Counted from the first letter of the stretch, positions 8,447 through 16,489 are shown. The stretch is DNA of 21,760 bases from JABCPE02 sp963520375 (GCA_963520375.1 CAUQQF010000025.1:1-21760); one strand, 5' to 3'. Program-made: numbers and translations. The notes: generated by a model not told the origin, from the sequence alone.

Positions 8447-9328
8447 ATGCGGGTATATGATAACAAGCACTGGATATCCATACTGCTGAGTATACATAAG
8501 TCAGACTCACTAAAAACCTTGAGGTCAGGGATGATTGCTATGGCTGTATATGCGGCAATAGTGGCTTTTTTGGAGATAGAATATTTTAAAATAGACAAGG
8601 ATTCTTCGATTAAAAATATTTCTCTCATTCACACGCTGCTGGGTTTTGTCTTGTCGATGCTTTTGGTTTTCAGGACTAATACCGCCTATGACCGATGGTG
8701 GGAAGGGCGAAAACTTCTGGGAAGAATGGTAAATGACTCCCGAAATTTTGCCATTAAACTCCATACCATGCTGGATACGGCAGACACCGAAAATAGAGAC
8801 TTTTTTCAGAAATATATTTGTTTTTTCCCTCACTTGCTTAGTAGGCACTTGTCCAAAAAATCCACTAAAATGGAACTGGCACAAGACCAGCATCATACGG
8901 AAGTAGAACAGCTTCCACATCCGCCTAATGCGCTGATTTGGAGGATACAGGAGAGAGTTCAGAAATTGTATAAAGAAGGTAAAATATCAGGAGAACAGAT
9001 GCTGCTGCTGGACTATCATGTCAGAGGATTTTTGGAAGTCTGTGGCGGCTGCGAAAGAATCAAAAACACGCCAATTCCTTATTCTTATTCATCTTTTACA
9101 AAGAAATTTATCGTTATTTATGTGATTACTCTTCCTATCGCCTATTCTATGAGTATAGGGTATCTTATGGTATTTCTTACTGTTTTCGTATTCTATGTGC
9201 TGATGAGTATGGAGGTGCTGGCAGAGGAGATAGAGGAACCGTTTAATAATGATGAAAATGACCTTCCTATGGAGCTGATAGCTCAGAATATAGAGAAGAA
9301 TGTAATTCGTATTTTCAGTGAATCCTAA
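8447..9328 (+). CDS. Bestrophin-family (UPF0187/YneE-like) membrane channel
   Basis: The 293 residues are typical for bacterial bestrophin homologues, which form pentameric inner-membrane ion channels. Bacterial members studied so far include a cation-selective one. The family signature FRTNTAYDRWWEGRKLLG is at about 75-92, directly after a second membrane helix. The C-terminal signature EEIEEPFNNDENDLPMELI is at about 262-280. Membrane segments are visible at about 28-44, 60-75 and a long pair around 228-260, which agrees with the four-helix bestrophin plan. It starts at ATG 8447. It is first in a plus-strand run with the RNA methyltransferase 12 nt behind it, a pairing with no evident functional logic. 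The transported ion and physiological role cannot be told from sequence. Confidence 0.92.
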   Translation: MRVYDNKHWISILLSIHKSDSLKTLRSGMIAMAVYAAIVAFLEIEYFKIDKDSSIKNISLIHTLLGFVLSMLLVFRTNTAYDRWWEGRKLLGRMVNDSRNFAIKLHTMLDTADTENRDFFQKYICFFPHLLSRHLSKKSTKMELAQDQHHTEVEQLPHPPNALIWRIQERVQKLYKEGKISGEQMLLLDYHVRGFLEVCGGCERIKNTPIPYSYSSFTKKFIVIYVITLPIAYSMSIGYLMVFLTVFVFYVLMSMEVLAEEIEEPFNNDENDLPMELIAQNIEKNVIRIFSES

Positions 9329-9340
9329 AAAATAATTATT

Positions 9341-9871
9341 TTGGTTCAGAAACTTAAATTAGAAGAGCTGGGGAGAATAGATGTAGAAACATTTAAACAA
9401 AGTTCTAAAACTCCTCTGGTTATAGTCCTTGATAATGTGCGCAGTATGCATAATGTAGGAGCGGTATTTCGTACAGCAGATGCTTTTTTGGTAGAAAAAA
9501 TCTTACTTTGTGGGATCACTCCACAGCCGCCGCATAGAGAAATCCATAAGGCTGCACTAGGAGCTACGGAAAGCGTGGATTGGGCTTATTTTGAGTCCGT
9601 TACGGAGGCTTTACAAAATATAAAATCAGAAGGGTATAGCGTAGTAGGAGTGGAACAAACTACTGGAAGCCAAATGATTACGGAATTTGACTTTGCGAAG
9701 AGCCAAAAATATGCATTGGTTCTTGGTAACGAAGTGGAGGGCATCAGTGATGAGGTTCTTCCGCTCTGTGATGACTTCTTGGAGATACCTCAGCTGGGGA
9801 CTAAACACTCTCTAAATGTGAGTGTTTGTGGTGGAATTGTGATGTGGGAATTTTTTAAACACTTGAAATAA
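9341..9871 (+). CDS. TrmH/SpoU-family (SPOUT) RNA 2'-O-methyltransferase
   Basis: This is a 176-residue single-domain SPOUT enzyme, predicted to transfer a methyl group from S-adenosylmethionine to a ribose 2'-OH in tRNA or rRNA. All three SpoU motifs are visible. Motif 1 is NVGAVFRTADAF with N38, G40 and R44. Motif 2 is LVLGNEVEGIS (126-136). Motif 3 is IPQLGTKHSLNVSV (149-162), which forms the knotted cofactor site. There is no N-terminal substrate-binding extension of the RlmB type, so it is closer to TrmL- or TrmH-like enzymes; the exact substrate is not assignable. The start must lie between the in-frame stop at 9326-9328 and motif 1, a stretch with no ATG. TTG at 9341 is the best candidate, with ATT codons just upstream. 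It overlaps nothing and is followed after one base by the opgB-like gene. Confidence 0.93.
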   Translation: MVQKLKLEELGRIDVETFKQSSKTPLVIVLDNVRSMHNVGAVFRTADAFLVEKILLCGITPQPPHREIHKAALGATESVDWAYFESVTEALQNIKSEGYSVVGVEQTTGSQMITEFDFAKSQKYALVLGNEVEGISDEVLPLCDDFLEIPQLGTKHSLNVSVCGGIVMWEFFKHLK

Positions 9872-9872
9872 A

Positions 9873-11537
9873 TTGGGACAGGACACGCCTACTTTTCTGA
9901 TTTATTCCCTACATTTTCTTTTGATAATGTTCACCATTTCGGTGGCAGTTTTTCAAAAGGAAATTAGATATAAAAAACTGATATATAGTATTTTATCGGT
10001 TTTTTATGCGTGTTTTTTGTATTTGCAGATTTTGTCCATTATAGAGAATGAGACTACGCTGAGAATTATCACTCATACTAAGCTCAATATCAGCTATATA
10101 CTATTTTCTTTGGTGTGTTTTCTTCTGCTGATAAATAGAGAGAAACCTGCTTTTTATTTTTGGCTCATTGCAGGAGTTCAGGGCATATTATATTATCTTT
10201 CGTTTAATCTGACAGGAACTGGCTTTAACGAAAGTATTCCATTTCACCTGAAAACAGGCATTAAAGGGGCAGGAATAGGGGATTTTTATAAACTTATCAT
10301 AGACATCTCTTTATTGGTGGCTTTATTCGTTTTTTCAGCGTTTTTTTGCTTTAAAAATTTTATTAAAAAAGAAACAAAACAGAAAACCATCAACGCTAAA
10401 ATTCCAGTGTTTTTTATGCTGGTTTTATTGGTGTTTAATCCTTTAAACTATGATATTTACCAAACTTATAAAGTGGTAGATGAAGACCCGAAATTTTTGT
10501 TTAAAGATAATTACCAGCCTCCGAAACAGCCCGTAAAAAACGAAACGAAGTATAATCTGGTTTGGATTTATGCAGAGGCTTTTGAGCGAATATACCTCAA
10601 TCAAGAAATTTTCCCTGACCTTGCGCCTAATTTGGCTCAGCTGGAGAAAGAATCGCTTTCCTTTTCTAATGTTCATCAGGTCTGGGGAACAGGCTGGACT
10701 ATCGCAGGAATAGCCAGTTCTCAGTGCGGAGTGCCTCTATATGCGGTGGGGCGTGAGAATAACGACCTCGACCAGCTTCCTAGTTTTCTCCCTAAAATAA
10801 AGGGCGTGGGTAATATACTCGCGGAGGACGGCTACAAAAATATTTTCATACAAGGCTCTCCCAAAGCCTTTGCGGGGAATGATAAATTTTTGGAAAGCCA
10901 TGGTTTTCAGATGTTTTCACTTGAAAATATTGATAAAAAGTATAAAACGCCGAGAAATCTCTCCCGCTGGGGGCTGAATGATGACAAAACCCTTGAATTT
11001 GCCAAGGAAAAATATAAGGAATTAAAGTCTAAAAATCAGCCGTTTAGCATTATGATTTCTACGATAAATACTCATAGCCCGAGAGGTTTTGTCCCGCCAG
11101 ATTTCAAGAAGAAAAAATATAAAAATGGGCAGAATGTTACCCTGAATGCCCTTCATGTGAGTGATTATTTGATTTCGGAATTTATCAATGAAATTAAAAA
11201 ACTGGATACAGAAAAAAACACCATGATAGTGGTTTCTTCGGATCATCTCACGATGCGAAATATGGTTTCTGAAACGCTGGAGCGCCATCCTGATCTCCGC
11301 CGAAATCTATTCATGATACATTTTCCTAATAAAATTTCGCCAAGAATTTCGGAGAGAAATACCTCATCTCTGGACGAGGGAGTTACGGTTCTGAATGCTA
11401 TGGGCTATCCGCTGGAGCGTTTTGGGCTGGGAGTTTCTTTATTTAGCAATGAAAAAAACCTGAAAGAAAAAACACAAAACAAAACGGATGATGTCCTGAA
11501 AAGCTGGAAAAAATATTATTTCCAATTTTGGGAATAA
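9873..11537 (+). CDS. OpgB/MdoB-like membrane phosphoglycerol transferase (sulfatase/LTA-synthase superfamily)
   Basis: The protein has 554 residues. The N-terminal ~190 form about six membrane segments (about 7-27, 36-57, 72-88, 93-112, 141-160, 177-190), followed by a periplasmic alkaline-phosphatase-like domain. Expected metal and nucleophile residues are E235 in NLVWIYAEAFERIY, Thr276 in GTGWTIAG, H401 in NTHSPRGF, and D457/H458 in VVSSDHL. The phrases around IASSQCGVPLY and ESHGFQMF closely recall E. coli OpgB, which moves phosphoglycerol from phosphatidylglycerol onto periplasmic glucans. E. coli OpgB (763 residues) has a further C-terminal domain that is absent here. The acceptor in this organism is unknown and could be a surface glycan or lipid. 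The only start that keeps the first membrane helix is TTG at 9873; ATG 9927 would cut into that helix. It ends 6 nt from the convergent plug-domain gene. Confidence 0.85.
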   Translation: MGQDTPTFLIYSLHFLLIMFTISVAVFQKEIRYKKLIYSILSVFYACFLYLQILSIIENETTLRIITHTKLNISYILFSLVCFLLLINREKPAFYFWLIAGVQGILYYLSFNLTGTGFNESIPFHLKTGIKGAGIGDFYKLIIDISLLVALFVFSAFFCFKNFIKKETKQKTINAKIPVFFMLVLLVFNPLNYDIYQTYKVVDEDPKFLFKDNYQPPKQPVKNETKYNLVWIYAEAFERIYLNQEIFPDLAPNLAQLEKESLSFSNVHQVWGTGWTIAGIASSQCGVPLYAVGRENNDLDQLPSFLPKIKGVGNILAEDGYKNIFIQGSPKAFAGNDKFLESHGFQMFSLENIDKKYKTPRNLSRWGLNDDKTLEFAKEKYKELKSKNQPFSIMISTINTHSPRGFVPPDFKKKKYKNGQNVTLNALHVSDYLISEFINEIKKLDTEKNTMIVVSSDHLTMRNMVSETLERHPDLRRNLFMIHFPNKISPRISERNTSSLDEGVTVLNAMGYPLERFGLGVSLFSNEKNLKEKTQNKTDDVLKSWKKYYFQFWE

Positions 11538-11543
11538 ATTGCT

Positions 11544-12743
11544 CTATCTAGTTTCTCCATAACCGATAAGCCCATCGTAATTTTTTCCAAAAGGAGTGTA
11601 ATACAAGAAAGCCTGATATTGGTTTTGTGTCTGCCAGAAATTCCCATTGATTTCACCAAAATTTAGTTTTCCATTTCGGTCTTTTGTTGCAAGGATATAG
11701 TTGTAAAATCCCTGTTTTAGGAATATTTTAGCGAAATATTTTTGATTTTTTGGGTCGTAGTGCATTTTGCTTTCTTCATTAGCCAGATAGTCATTAAACT
11801 GCCCTAAAACATAGATGTTTTTCCCTTCCAAAGGATGGCTGTCCAAAGAAAACACTACCCAAGAGTAGTCACCCTCGTAGTCGGCATTTCTTTCTTGTCC
11901 CATATTGTTGCTACGGAAATAGAAAGCACCATTGACATCTGGCTGATACTGGTAGCTGAGCGGAGAAGTCCAAGTAGGGAAGAGGTAGGTGTAGTTCACA
12001 CCATCGATGTTTTCCGTTCCTGCCACCATATCGGAGGAGGCATTTATCGTTTTATTATCAAAGTAAGAAAACTCGTTATTCCCTTGAAAAACAAGACTTA
12101 ACTGCTGAAACATCAGCTGGTTTCCGAAGAGGACAGAGGAAGGTTTTAGGTTAAAAATTCCATCATTAAAATTATTATTTTGGATAATATTTAGGCTGAT
12201 AGAATTGATATTTCGGCTGGTTTCTGGGTCGGTAAGAGTGGCTTTGACTTCTACTCTTTGGTTGAGGTTTGGAGTTTTCGCTGCGGTGTATCGGCTTACA
12301 TTCAGACCAATTCCAGCTCCGTTTTCTGCCACCGAAAATCTTTTCGTAAAAAGTGGTTTTTTCGGCGAATCTTTATAAACTATAAGTTCAAAATTTCCCG
12401 AAATTTTAGGCTGAATGTCCTTGTTAGGAAAGGTCAGAGAGTAGTGCGTGTAGGCTTGGTGTGTGTTGAAAGAATATTTAAAATTATCAATCAATCCGCT
12501 CAGTTTTCCAGTCGCAAATTCCGTGAAAAATAGGCCATCATCTTGCCAGTTTCTATCAAGATGTTTTATCGTGTAGCGATAAATCTGGCTGCCGTTGTCC
12601 AAGTCATCAAAACGAAGGACAAGCTGCTCTCCGAACCTTATGACAGGCGTTTCGTCATTGGTCTGTGGATTAAACAGCTGGATGCTTTTAATATTTTGCC
12701 CAATGGCAAAAACGCCCGAAAACAAGAACAATAGTCTAAACAT
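11544..12743 (-). CDS. Type IX secretion system plug-domain protein (DUF5103)
   Basis: The 399 residues begin with a short signal peptide (MFRLLFLFSGVFAIG, likely cut near Gly15-Gln16), so it is exported to the periplasm. The body matches the DUF5103 pattern: an early beta domain (IKSIQLFNPQTNDETPVIRFGEQ), a central region with FNDGIFNLKPSSVLFG, and a late segment ending YILATKDRNGKLNFGEINGNFWQTQNQYQAFLYY. In Flavobacterium johnsoniae a protein of this family, Plug, closes the giant SprA translocon on its periplasmic side when no substrate is being released. The same role is inferred here. Its ATG shares a base with the TAA of the preceding gene (TAATG), which indicates coupled translation. 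No other T9SS gene is in the window, which is usual because T9SS genes are scattered. The convergent opgB-like gene ends 6 nt away. Confidence 0.88.
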   Translation of the reverse strand: MFRLLFLFSGVFAIGQNIKSIQLFNPQTNDETPVIRFGEQLVLRFDDLDNGSQIYRYTIKHLDRNWQDDGLFFTEFATGKLSGLIDNFKYSFNTHQAYTHYSLTFPNKDIQPKISGNFELIVYKDSPKKPLFTKRFSVAENGAGIGLNVSRYTAAKTPNLNQRVEVKATLTDPETSRNINSISLNIIQNNNFNDGIFNLKPSSVLFGNQLMFQQLSLVFQGNNEFSYFDNKTINASSDMVAGTENIDGVNYTYLFPTWTSPLSYQYQPDVNGAFYFRSNNMGQERNADYEGDYSWVVFSLDSHPLEGKNIYVLGQFNDYLANEESKMHYDPKNQKYFAKIFLKQGFYNYILATKDRNGKLNFGEINGNFWQTQNQYQAFLYYTPFGKNYDGLIGYGETR

Positions 12744-14317
12744 TAGGCATTTTTTATAACGGTTAATCTCGGCTTAGTGTGGTAATTTCCTTGTTTGAAG
12801 AAACGAGTGAAAAAGTCTAGTTCTTCTTTTGTATAATTGTTTTTCTTGAAGAAAGAAATCTTTTTCTCGCTCACTTCTATGCTGTAGTCCAGAATTTCTT
12901 TGGAGTAGAAATTCGCCAAGAAGATTTGGTAGAAATCTTGGTCTATTCTGTCTTTATTCAAGAATTTATTTTGTTTAATACAAAAAGCGTTTTCTATATT
13001 GGAATAAACCTCAAAACCAGAATTGATATTATGGAAAACCACCATCACAGTGTCTGGTTTTTCCTCTTCTTTGGTTGCTTTTGGTTTGTATTTTTTCACG
13101 GCTTTTTCTTTTTCCTCTGCGGATAGACCAGCAGTTTCTGTGAAGAAATCAAAATATCCGTTCATAAAGTCATCCACCTCATCTTTTTTAAGGAATACGA
13201 TAGGAACGCCCTTGTTATAGATAAGGAATGCTTCGTGGTGTTCTTTTAGGTTTTCACGGATAAGGGCTTGGTCTTCCATGAAGCTAAGAGATTCTTTGGA
13301 ATGGATGTTTTGTTTTTCTTTTTCTATGAACTCCTCGTTGTAGTCGCTCATGATGGAAACTCCTGAGAACCACCATTCTTTATGCCATTCTACGATGCCC
13401 ATGAAGATGATGCTTTTTTCCTTTAAGTCTTTGTGTTTAGGGAAAGAAGATTTCAGAAGTTTGAACTTTTTATCAGTAGCGATGTGTTTTATTTTAAGGT
13501 GTTTTTCATCTTCGCCAAGGAAAAGAAAACTTCCCTGAACTCTCGGAGACATTTTTTCTAAATCTTTCGCTACGGGATGTTTTTTACCCAAAATCAGAAC
13601 AGCCCATTCTTTCGCAGAAAGTGCAAGGAGAGAGGTGCATGCCTCATGGATGAATCTGTCTCGGTTGTCATCCAGAGTAGCTTCTACTCTTCGTCCAGCT
13701 TCCATGATTTCCGCCTCTTGTCTCAGTAGAGCGAAGCCTGTATCTGGGAAGAATAGATAAGTTTTGGTAAGGATGTTATTCAGCAGTCTTCTCACTTCGT
13801 AGTAGTCTTGGGTAGGCTCTATTTGGTAAGTTTCTCTCAGTAAATCGTTTTCTGGAGCGTATTCGTATTCCGTTTCCAAGATACCCACCAGCCCTTCAGA
13901 AATGCTTTGTATAAAAGGATCGTGAGGATTGAGCAGGATATTCTTGTTCACAGCATTGATGAAATACCAAACCAAAAATTTCACATCTTGGATATTAACC
14001 TCGCCTTCTACATAGTTTTTGTCAGTTTCGTAGAATGGAAGCGGTTTTCCGTAAAGTTCTTTATGTTTTTTGATGAAAGAATTCCATACTTCAGACCCAG
14101 AAATGATATCTTCTAAATAAGAAGTCAGAAACATACAAAACAAAGAAATCCCTTCTTCTCTTATGAAATTCTGCAAAGGAAGATGAAACTCTTTTTCGTA
14201 GATTTTATCGTTAATTTCATTGCTTATTCCTAAAAAATAAAGGTCGGATTTAGCGGTTTTGTTATAAGGTTTTATTTCTTGCCAGTCTTCTAATAAAATT
14301 CTTTTCTGTGCTGCCAT
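12743..14317 (-). CDS. Large cytoplasmic protein of unknown function (DUF3843-like)
   Basis: I place the start at ATG 14315-14317, giving 524 residues beginning MAAQKRILLEDWQEIKPYNK. It is preceded by an A/G-rich leader and a TATCTTTG box. The frame is open to 14404, but those extra 29 residues cover the promoter box and look non-coding. There is no signal peptide or membrane helix, so it is cytoplasmic. The opening (LLEDWQEIKPY, then TAKSDLYFLGISNEI) and the overall layout recall Bacteroidota proteins annotated DUF3843; that family link is from memory and moderate. A highly charged linker with EEKEKAVKKYKPKATKEEEK lies about four-fifths along, before a C-terminal domain. Its stop overlaps the ATG of the T9SS plug-domain gene (TAATG), so the two are made together. 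A role in surface or secretion biology is only inferred from this coupling. Confidence 0.8.
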   Translation of the reverse strand: MAAQKRILLEDWQEIKPYNKTAKSDLYFLGISNEINDKIYEKEFHLPLQNFIREEGISLFCMFLTSYLEDIISGSEVWNSFIKKHKELYGKPLPFYETDKNYVEGEVNIQDVKFLVWYFINAVNKNILLNPHDPFIQSISEGLVGILETEYEYAPENDLLRETYQIEPTQDYYEVRRLLNNILTKTYLFFPDTGFALLRQEAEIMEAGRRVEATLDDNRDRFIHEACTSLLALSAKEWAVLILGKKHPVAKDLEKMSPRVQGSFLFLGEDEKHLKIKHIATDKKFKLLKSSFPKHKDLKEKSIIFMGIVEWHKEWWFSGVSIMSDYNEEFIEKEKQNIHSKESLSFMEDQALIRENLKEHHEAFLIYNKGVPIVFLKKDEVDDFMNGYFDFFTETAGLSAEEKEKAVKKYKPKATKEEEKPDTVMVVFHNINSGFEVYSNIENAFCIKQNKFLNKDRIDQDFYQIFLANFYSKEILDYSIEVSEKKISFFKKNNYTKEELDFFTRFFKQGNYHTKPRLTVIKNA

Positions 14318-14340
14318 CTTTCTTCTTTTTTTTGTTTCCA

Positions 14341-14348
14341 CAAAGATA
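14341..14348 (-). promoter_or_regulatory. Candidate -7 element for the DUF3843-like/plug operon
   Basis: On the minus strand this reads TATCTTTG, an exact TAnnTTTG match 23 nt before the ATG at 14317. No clear TTG lies at the usual -33 spacing. Its position supports choosing 14317 rather than 14404 as the start, because the promoter box would otherwise lie inside the coding region. Confidence 0.4.
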
Positions 14349-14419
14349 ATAAAATATCTCCACCTAAATATCTGAAAAATATCATACTTTCTAACGGATG
14401 CCAAATGAAATTACCAGCG

Positions 14420-14458
14420 TATTTTTGCAGCAAAATATTGAGGAAAAAACTATCTTTA
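14420..14458 (+). promoter_or_regulatory. Candidate promoter for dinB
   Basis: Two readings are possible. TATTTTTG at 14420-14427 is an exact -7 box on its own. Alternatively, the TTTG inside it (14424-14427) acts as the -33 box for TATCTTTA at 14451-14458, a one-mismatch -7 box spaced by 23 nt and ending 29 nt before the dinB ATG. The second fits promoter geometry better. No LexA-type palindrome is evident in this gap. Confidence 0.35.
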
Positions 14459-14487
14459 CACGGAATAAATAGAATTTTCTCTAAAAA

Positions 14488-15594
14488 ATGGACACCTCTG
14501 AAAATAAGATTATCCACATCGATATGGATGCTTTTTTTGCTTCCGTAGAGCAGCTGGACTGTCCTGACCTTAGAGGGAAACCCATCGCTGTGGGCGGCGC
14601 AGGGAATAGAGGTGTGGTAGCGGCAGCAAGCTACGAGGCGAGGAAATACGGCGTTCGTAGTGCGATGAGCGGCGCGAAGGCAAGGAAACTCTGCCCAGAC
14701 CTTATCTTTGTTTCGCCTCGTTTTGAGCGGTATAAGGAAATCTCTCTGCAAATCCGCGAAATCTTCTATGAATACACTGATTTGGTAGAGCCGCTTTCCC
14801 TCGATGAGGCGTATCTGGATGTGACTTTTAACAAGAAAAATAATCCCTCCGCTACGAACATCGCTAAGGAAATTCGGAAAAAAATATTTGAAAAAATAGG
14901 ATTGACTGCCTCGGCAGGCGTGTCGATCAATAAATTCATCGCCAAAATAGCCAGCGATTATAAGAAACCCAACGGACAGACCACCATAAAACCCAGTAAA
15001 ATCATTCCGTTTTTGGACAATCTTGACATCAGAAAATTCTATGGAATCGGCAAAGTAACAGCCGAAAAGATGTATGCTCTCGGTATTTTTACAGGAAAAG
15101 ATTTGAGGGAAAAATCACTACCGTTTCTGCAAAATCATTTTGGGAATAGTGGGCTTTATTACTACGAAATTGCCAGAGGAATCCACAGAAGTCCCGTTAA
15201 TCCTGTCCGAATTGCGAAATCCATAGGAGTGGAGCGAACTTTTGAGCATGATGAACAGTATCAGACACACCTGCTGACACCTTTGGAAACGCTTTCCAAA
15301 GAGCTGGAACAAAGGCTCAAAAAACGAAATCTCTCAGGGAGAACCATTACTTTGAAAATAAAATACAGCGATTTTACCACACAGACACGGAGCAAAACTT
15401 TAGCAAAATTTGTTTCAGACCAAAATACGATTTTCCGTATCGGCGAGGAACTTTTGTTTCAAGAAAACCTAAAAAATTCGGTGAGATTATTAGGGCTTTC
15501 CGTGTCTAATCTGAATGTTTGGGAAAAACAAAATCAGCCAAAATATATTCAACTTCAGTTTGAGTTTCCACCTCACGAGAGAAAAACAGAATAA
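14488..15594 (+). CDS. dinB: DNA polymerase IV (Y-family translesion polymerase)
   Basis: The 368 residues match Pol IV length. The enzyme copies past damaged bases with low fidelity. The Y-family palm is visible as IHIDMDAFFASVEQ, with catalytic D12 and the steric-gate Phe17, and as SLDEAYLDVT with catalytic D106-E107. The conserved VAAASYEARKYGVRSAM (about 44-60), ASAGVSINKFIAKIASD and the helix-hairpin-helix segment FYGIGKVTAEKMYALGI follow. The little-finger domain includes KSIGVERTF and LSGRTITLKIKYSDF. Near the end, QLQFEF (about 355-360) is a candidate sliding-clamp-binding motif related to QLxLF. It starts at ATG 14488, alone on the plus strand, diverges from the DUF3843-like gene and stops 17 nt before the end of the convergent VIT gene. 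Confidence 0.97.
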   Translation: MDTSENKIIHIDMDAFFASVEQLDCPDLRGKPIAVGGAGNRGVVAAASYEARKYGVRSAMSGAKARKLCPDLIFVSPRFERYKEISLQIREIFYEYTDLVEPLSLDEAYLDVTFNKKNNPSATNIAKEIRKKIFEKIGLTASAGVSINKFIAKIASDYKKPNGQTTIKPSKIIPFLDNLDIRKFYGIGKVTAEKMYALGIFTGKDLREKSLPFLQNHFGNSGLYYYEIARGIHRSPVNPVRIAKSIGVERTFEHDEQYQTHLLTPLETLSKELEQRLKKRNLSGRTITLKIKYSDFTTQTRSKTLAKFVSDQNTIFRIGEELLFQENLKNSVRLLGLSVSNLNVWEKQNQPKYIQLQFEFPPHERKTE

Positions 15595-15611
15595 TTTATT
15601 AAAAATCAAAT

Positions 15612-16325
15612 TTAAATCCTAACACCGAAGAAACTTCCCGCCAAATCACTCACTCCCATAGCGATAGTTCCCCAGAAAGTAATACGGAGAATGGCTTTCA
15701 GTGGGTTAGAGCCTCCTGTTTTAGCGGCAATTCCGCCCAAGAGCGCAAGGAAAAGAATAGCAGAGCCGTAGAGATAATACTCTAAATGATGAAACGGAGC
15801 AATGAAGACCACCAGCAGAGGAAGCATACCGCCAAAGAGAAACGCGCCGCCAGATGCCAGAGCCGCCTGAAAAGGTTTAGCCTGACTGATTTCGGTGATG
15901 CCCAGCTCATCTCGTACATGCGCCGCCAGAGCATCATGCTCGGTTAGTTCCTTGGCTACCTGCATCGCTGTCTCAGGTTTTAGTCCTCGCAGTTCGTAGA
16001 TATGTGCAAGCATCTGTAGTTCTTCTTCAGGAGTGTTTTTCAGTTCTTGTCTTTCCCTCTCGATGTCCGCCTGTTCTATATCCGTCTGCGAACTTACCGA
16101 AACATATTCTCCTGCAGCCATGGACAATGCTCCTGCGATAATTCCCGCCGCTGTCGCTAAAATCACAGACTCTGGCACGGAACTCGCTGCGGCAACTCCT
16201 ATAGCAAGGCTCGCCGTGGATAGAATGCCGTCATTAGCACCTAATACTGCGGCACGAAGCCAATTACTACGATGGATATAGTGTTTATCAAGGTAATCGT
16301 CAAGGGTTTTCATTGAAATTTTCAT
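15612..16325 (-). CDS. VIT1/CCC1-family iron/manganese transporter
   Basis: The 237 residues are typical of bacterial VIT-family proteins, membrane transporters that export or sequester Fe2+ or Mn2+. Family landmarks are the first helix LRAAVLGANDGILSTASLAIGVAAA (about 23-47), the second helix with GIIAGALSMAAGEYVSVSSQTD (about 61-82), and a charged cytoplasmic segment rich in Glu (IEQADIERERQELKNTPEEEL) that corresponds to the metal-binding region. Three more hydrophobic helices end at the C-terminus (ASGGAFLFGGMLPLLVVF, YLYGSAILFLALLGGIAA, ITFWGTIAMGVSDLAG). It starts at ATG 16325 (MKISMKTL) or the ATG four codons on at 16313 (MKTLDDYL). A TATCTTTG box lies 21 nt upstream of the first. It is downstream of sufD but separated by a terminator, so it is probably its own unit. 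Confidence 0.92.
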   Translation of the reverse strand: MKISMKTLDDYLDKHYIHRSNWLRAAVLGANDGILSTASLAIGVAAASSVPESVILATAAGIIAGALSMAAGEYVSVSSQTDIEQADIERERQELKNTPEEELQMLAHIYELRGLKPETAMQVAKELTEHDALAAHVRDELGITEISQAKPFQAALASGGAFLFGGMLPLLVVFIAPFHHLEYYLYGSAILFLALLGGIAAKTGGSNPLKAILRITFWGTIAMGVSDLAGSFFGVRI

Positions 16326-16345
16326 TTAAAACTGAAGACTAAATG

Positions 16346-16353
16346 CAAAGATA
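16346..16353 (-). promoter_or_regulatory. Candidate -7 element for the VIT-family transporter
   Basis: The minus-strand reading is TATCTTTG, an exact TAnnTTTG match 21 nt before the first ATG of the transporter. It is identical to the box before the DUF3843-like gene. No good -33 TTG is seen at 17-23 nt. The rest of the 187-nt gap up to sufD is AT-rich and holds only the sufD terminator. Confidence 0.4.
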
Positions 16354-16454
16354 GTTTTCTTTTGCGTAAATCTTATTTTATCATCAAGAAAAAATATAAA
16401 ATTTATAAAAAGATTAAATAAGAATATTTTACGAAAAAGATATGGAATGATGAT

Positions 16455-16489
16455 AAAAATGGGAGAACTTCCATAGAAATCCTCCCATT
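16455..16489 (-). terminator. Intrinsic terminator of the sufCD transcript
   Basis: On the minus strand, AATGGGAG (16489-16482) pairs perfectly with CTCCCATT (16465-16458), giving an 8-bp stem with a 16-nt loop that is followed at once by TTTTT (16459-16455). It sits about 24 nt after the sufD stop and before the VIT gene. This is the clearest terminator in the window and makes the suf transcript end at sufD. Confidence 0.75.

Noticed and set aside
8447..11537. A functional three-gene system of bestrophin, RNA methyltransferase and OpgB-like enzyme
   Set aside because: The close spacing is real, but each family is a common housekeeping or envelope gene and nothing links them mechanistically. 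It was kept only as a transcription unit.
14318..14404. N-terminal extension of the DUF3843-like gene (29 residues from 14404)
   Set aside because: It spans a TATCTTTG promoter box, has an odd basic/aromatic composition and precedes a good ATG with an A-rich leader at 14317 where the family-like sequence begins.
14290..14751. 153-codon minus-strand open frame across the dinB start
   Set aside because: It overlaps both the dinB 5' end and the start of the DUF3843-like gene, and its sequence has no plausible fold. dinB is certain.
1..15594. A link between the 'DinB-like' gene at the left edge and DNA polymerase IV
   Set aside because: The names coincide, but the left-edge protein is a four-helix metal-binding type, unrelated to Y-family polymerases.
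15595..15611. Bidirectional terminator between convergent dinB and the VIT gene
   Set aside because: The 17-nt gap is only AT-rich with no stem.
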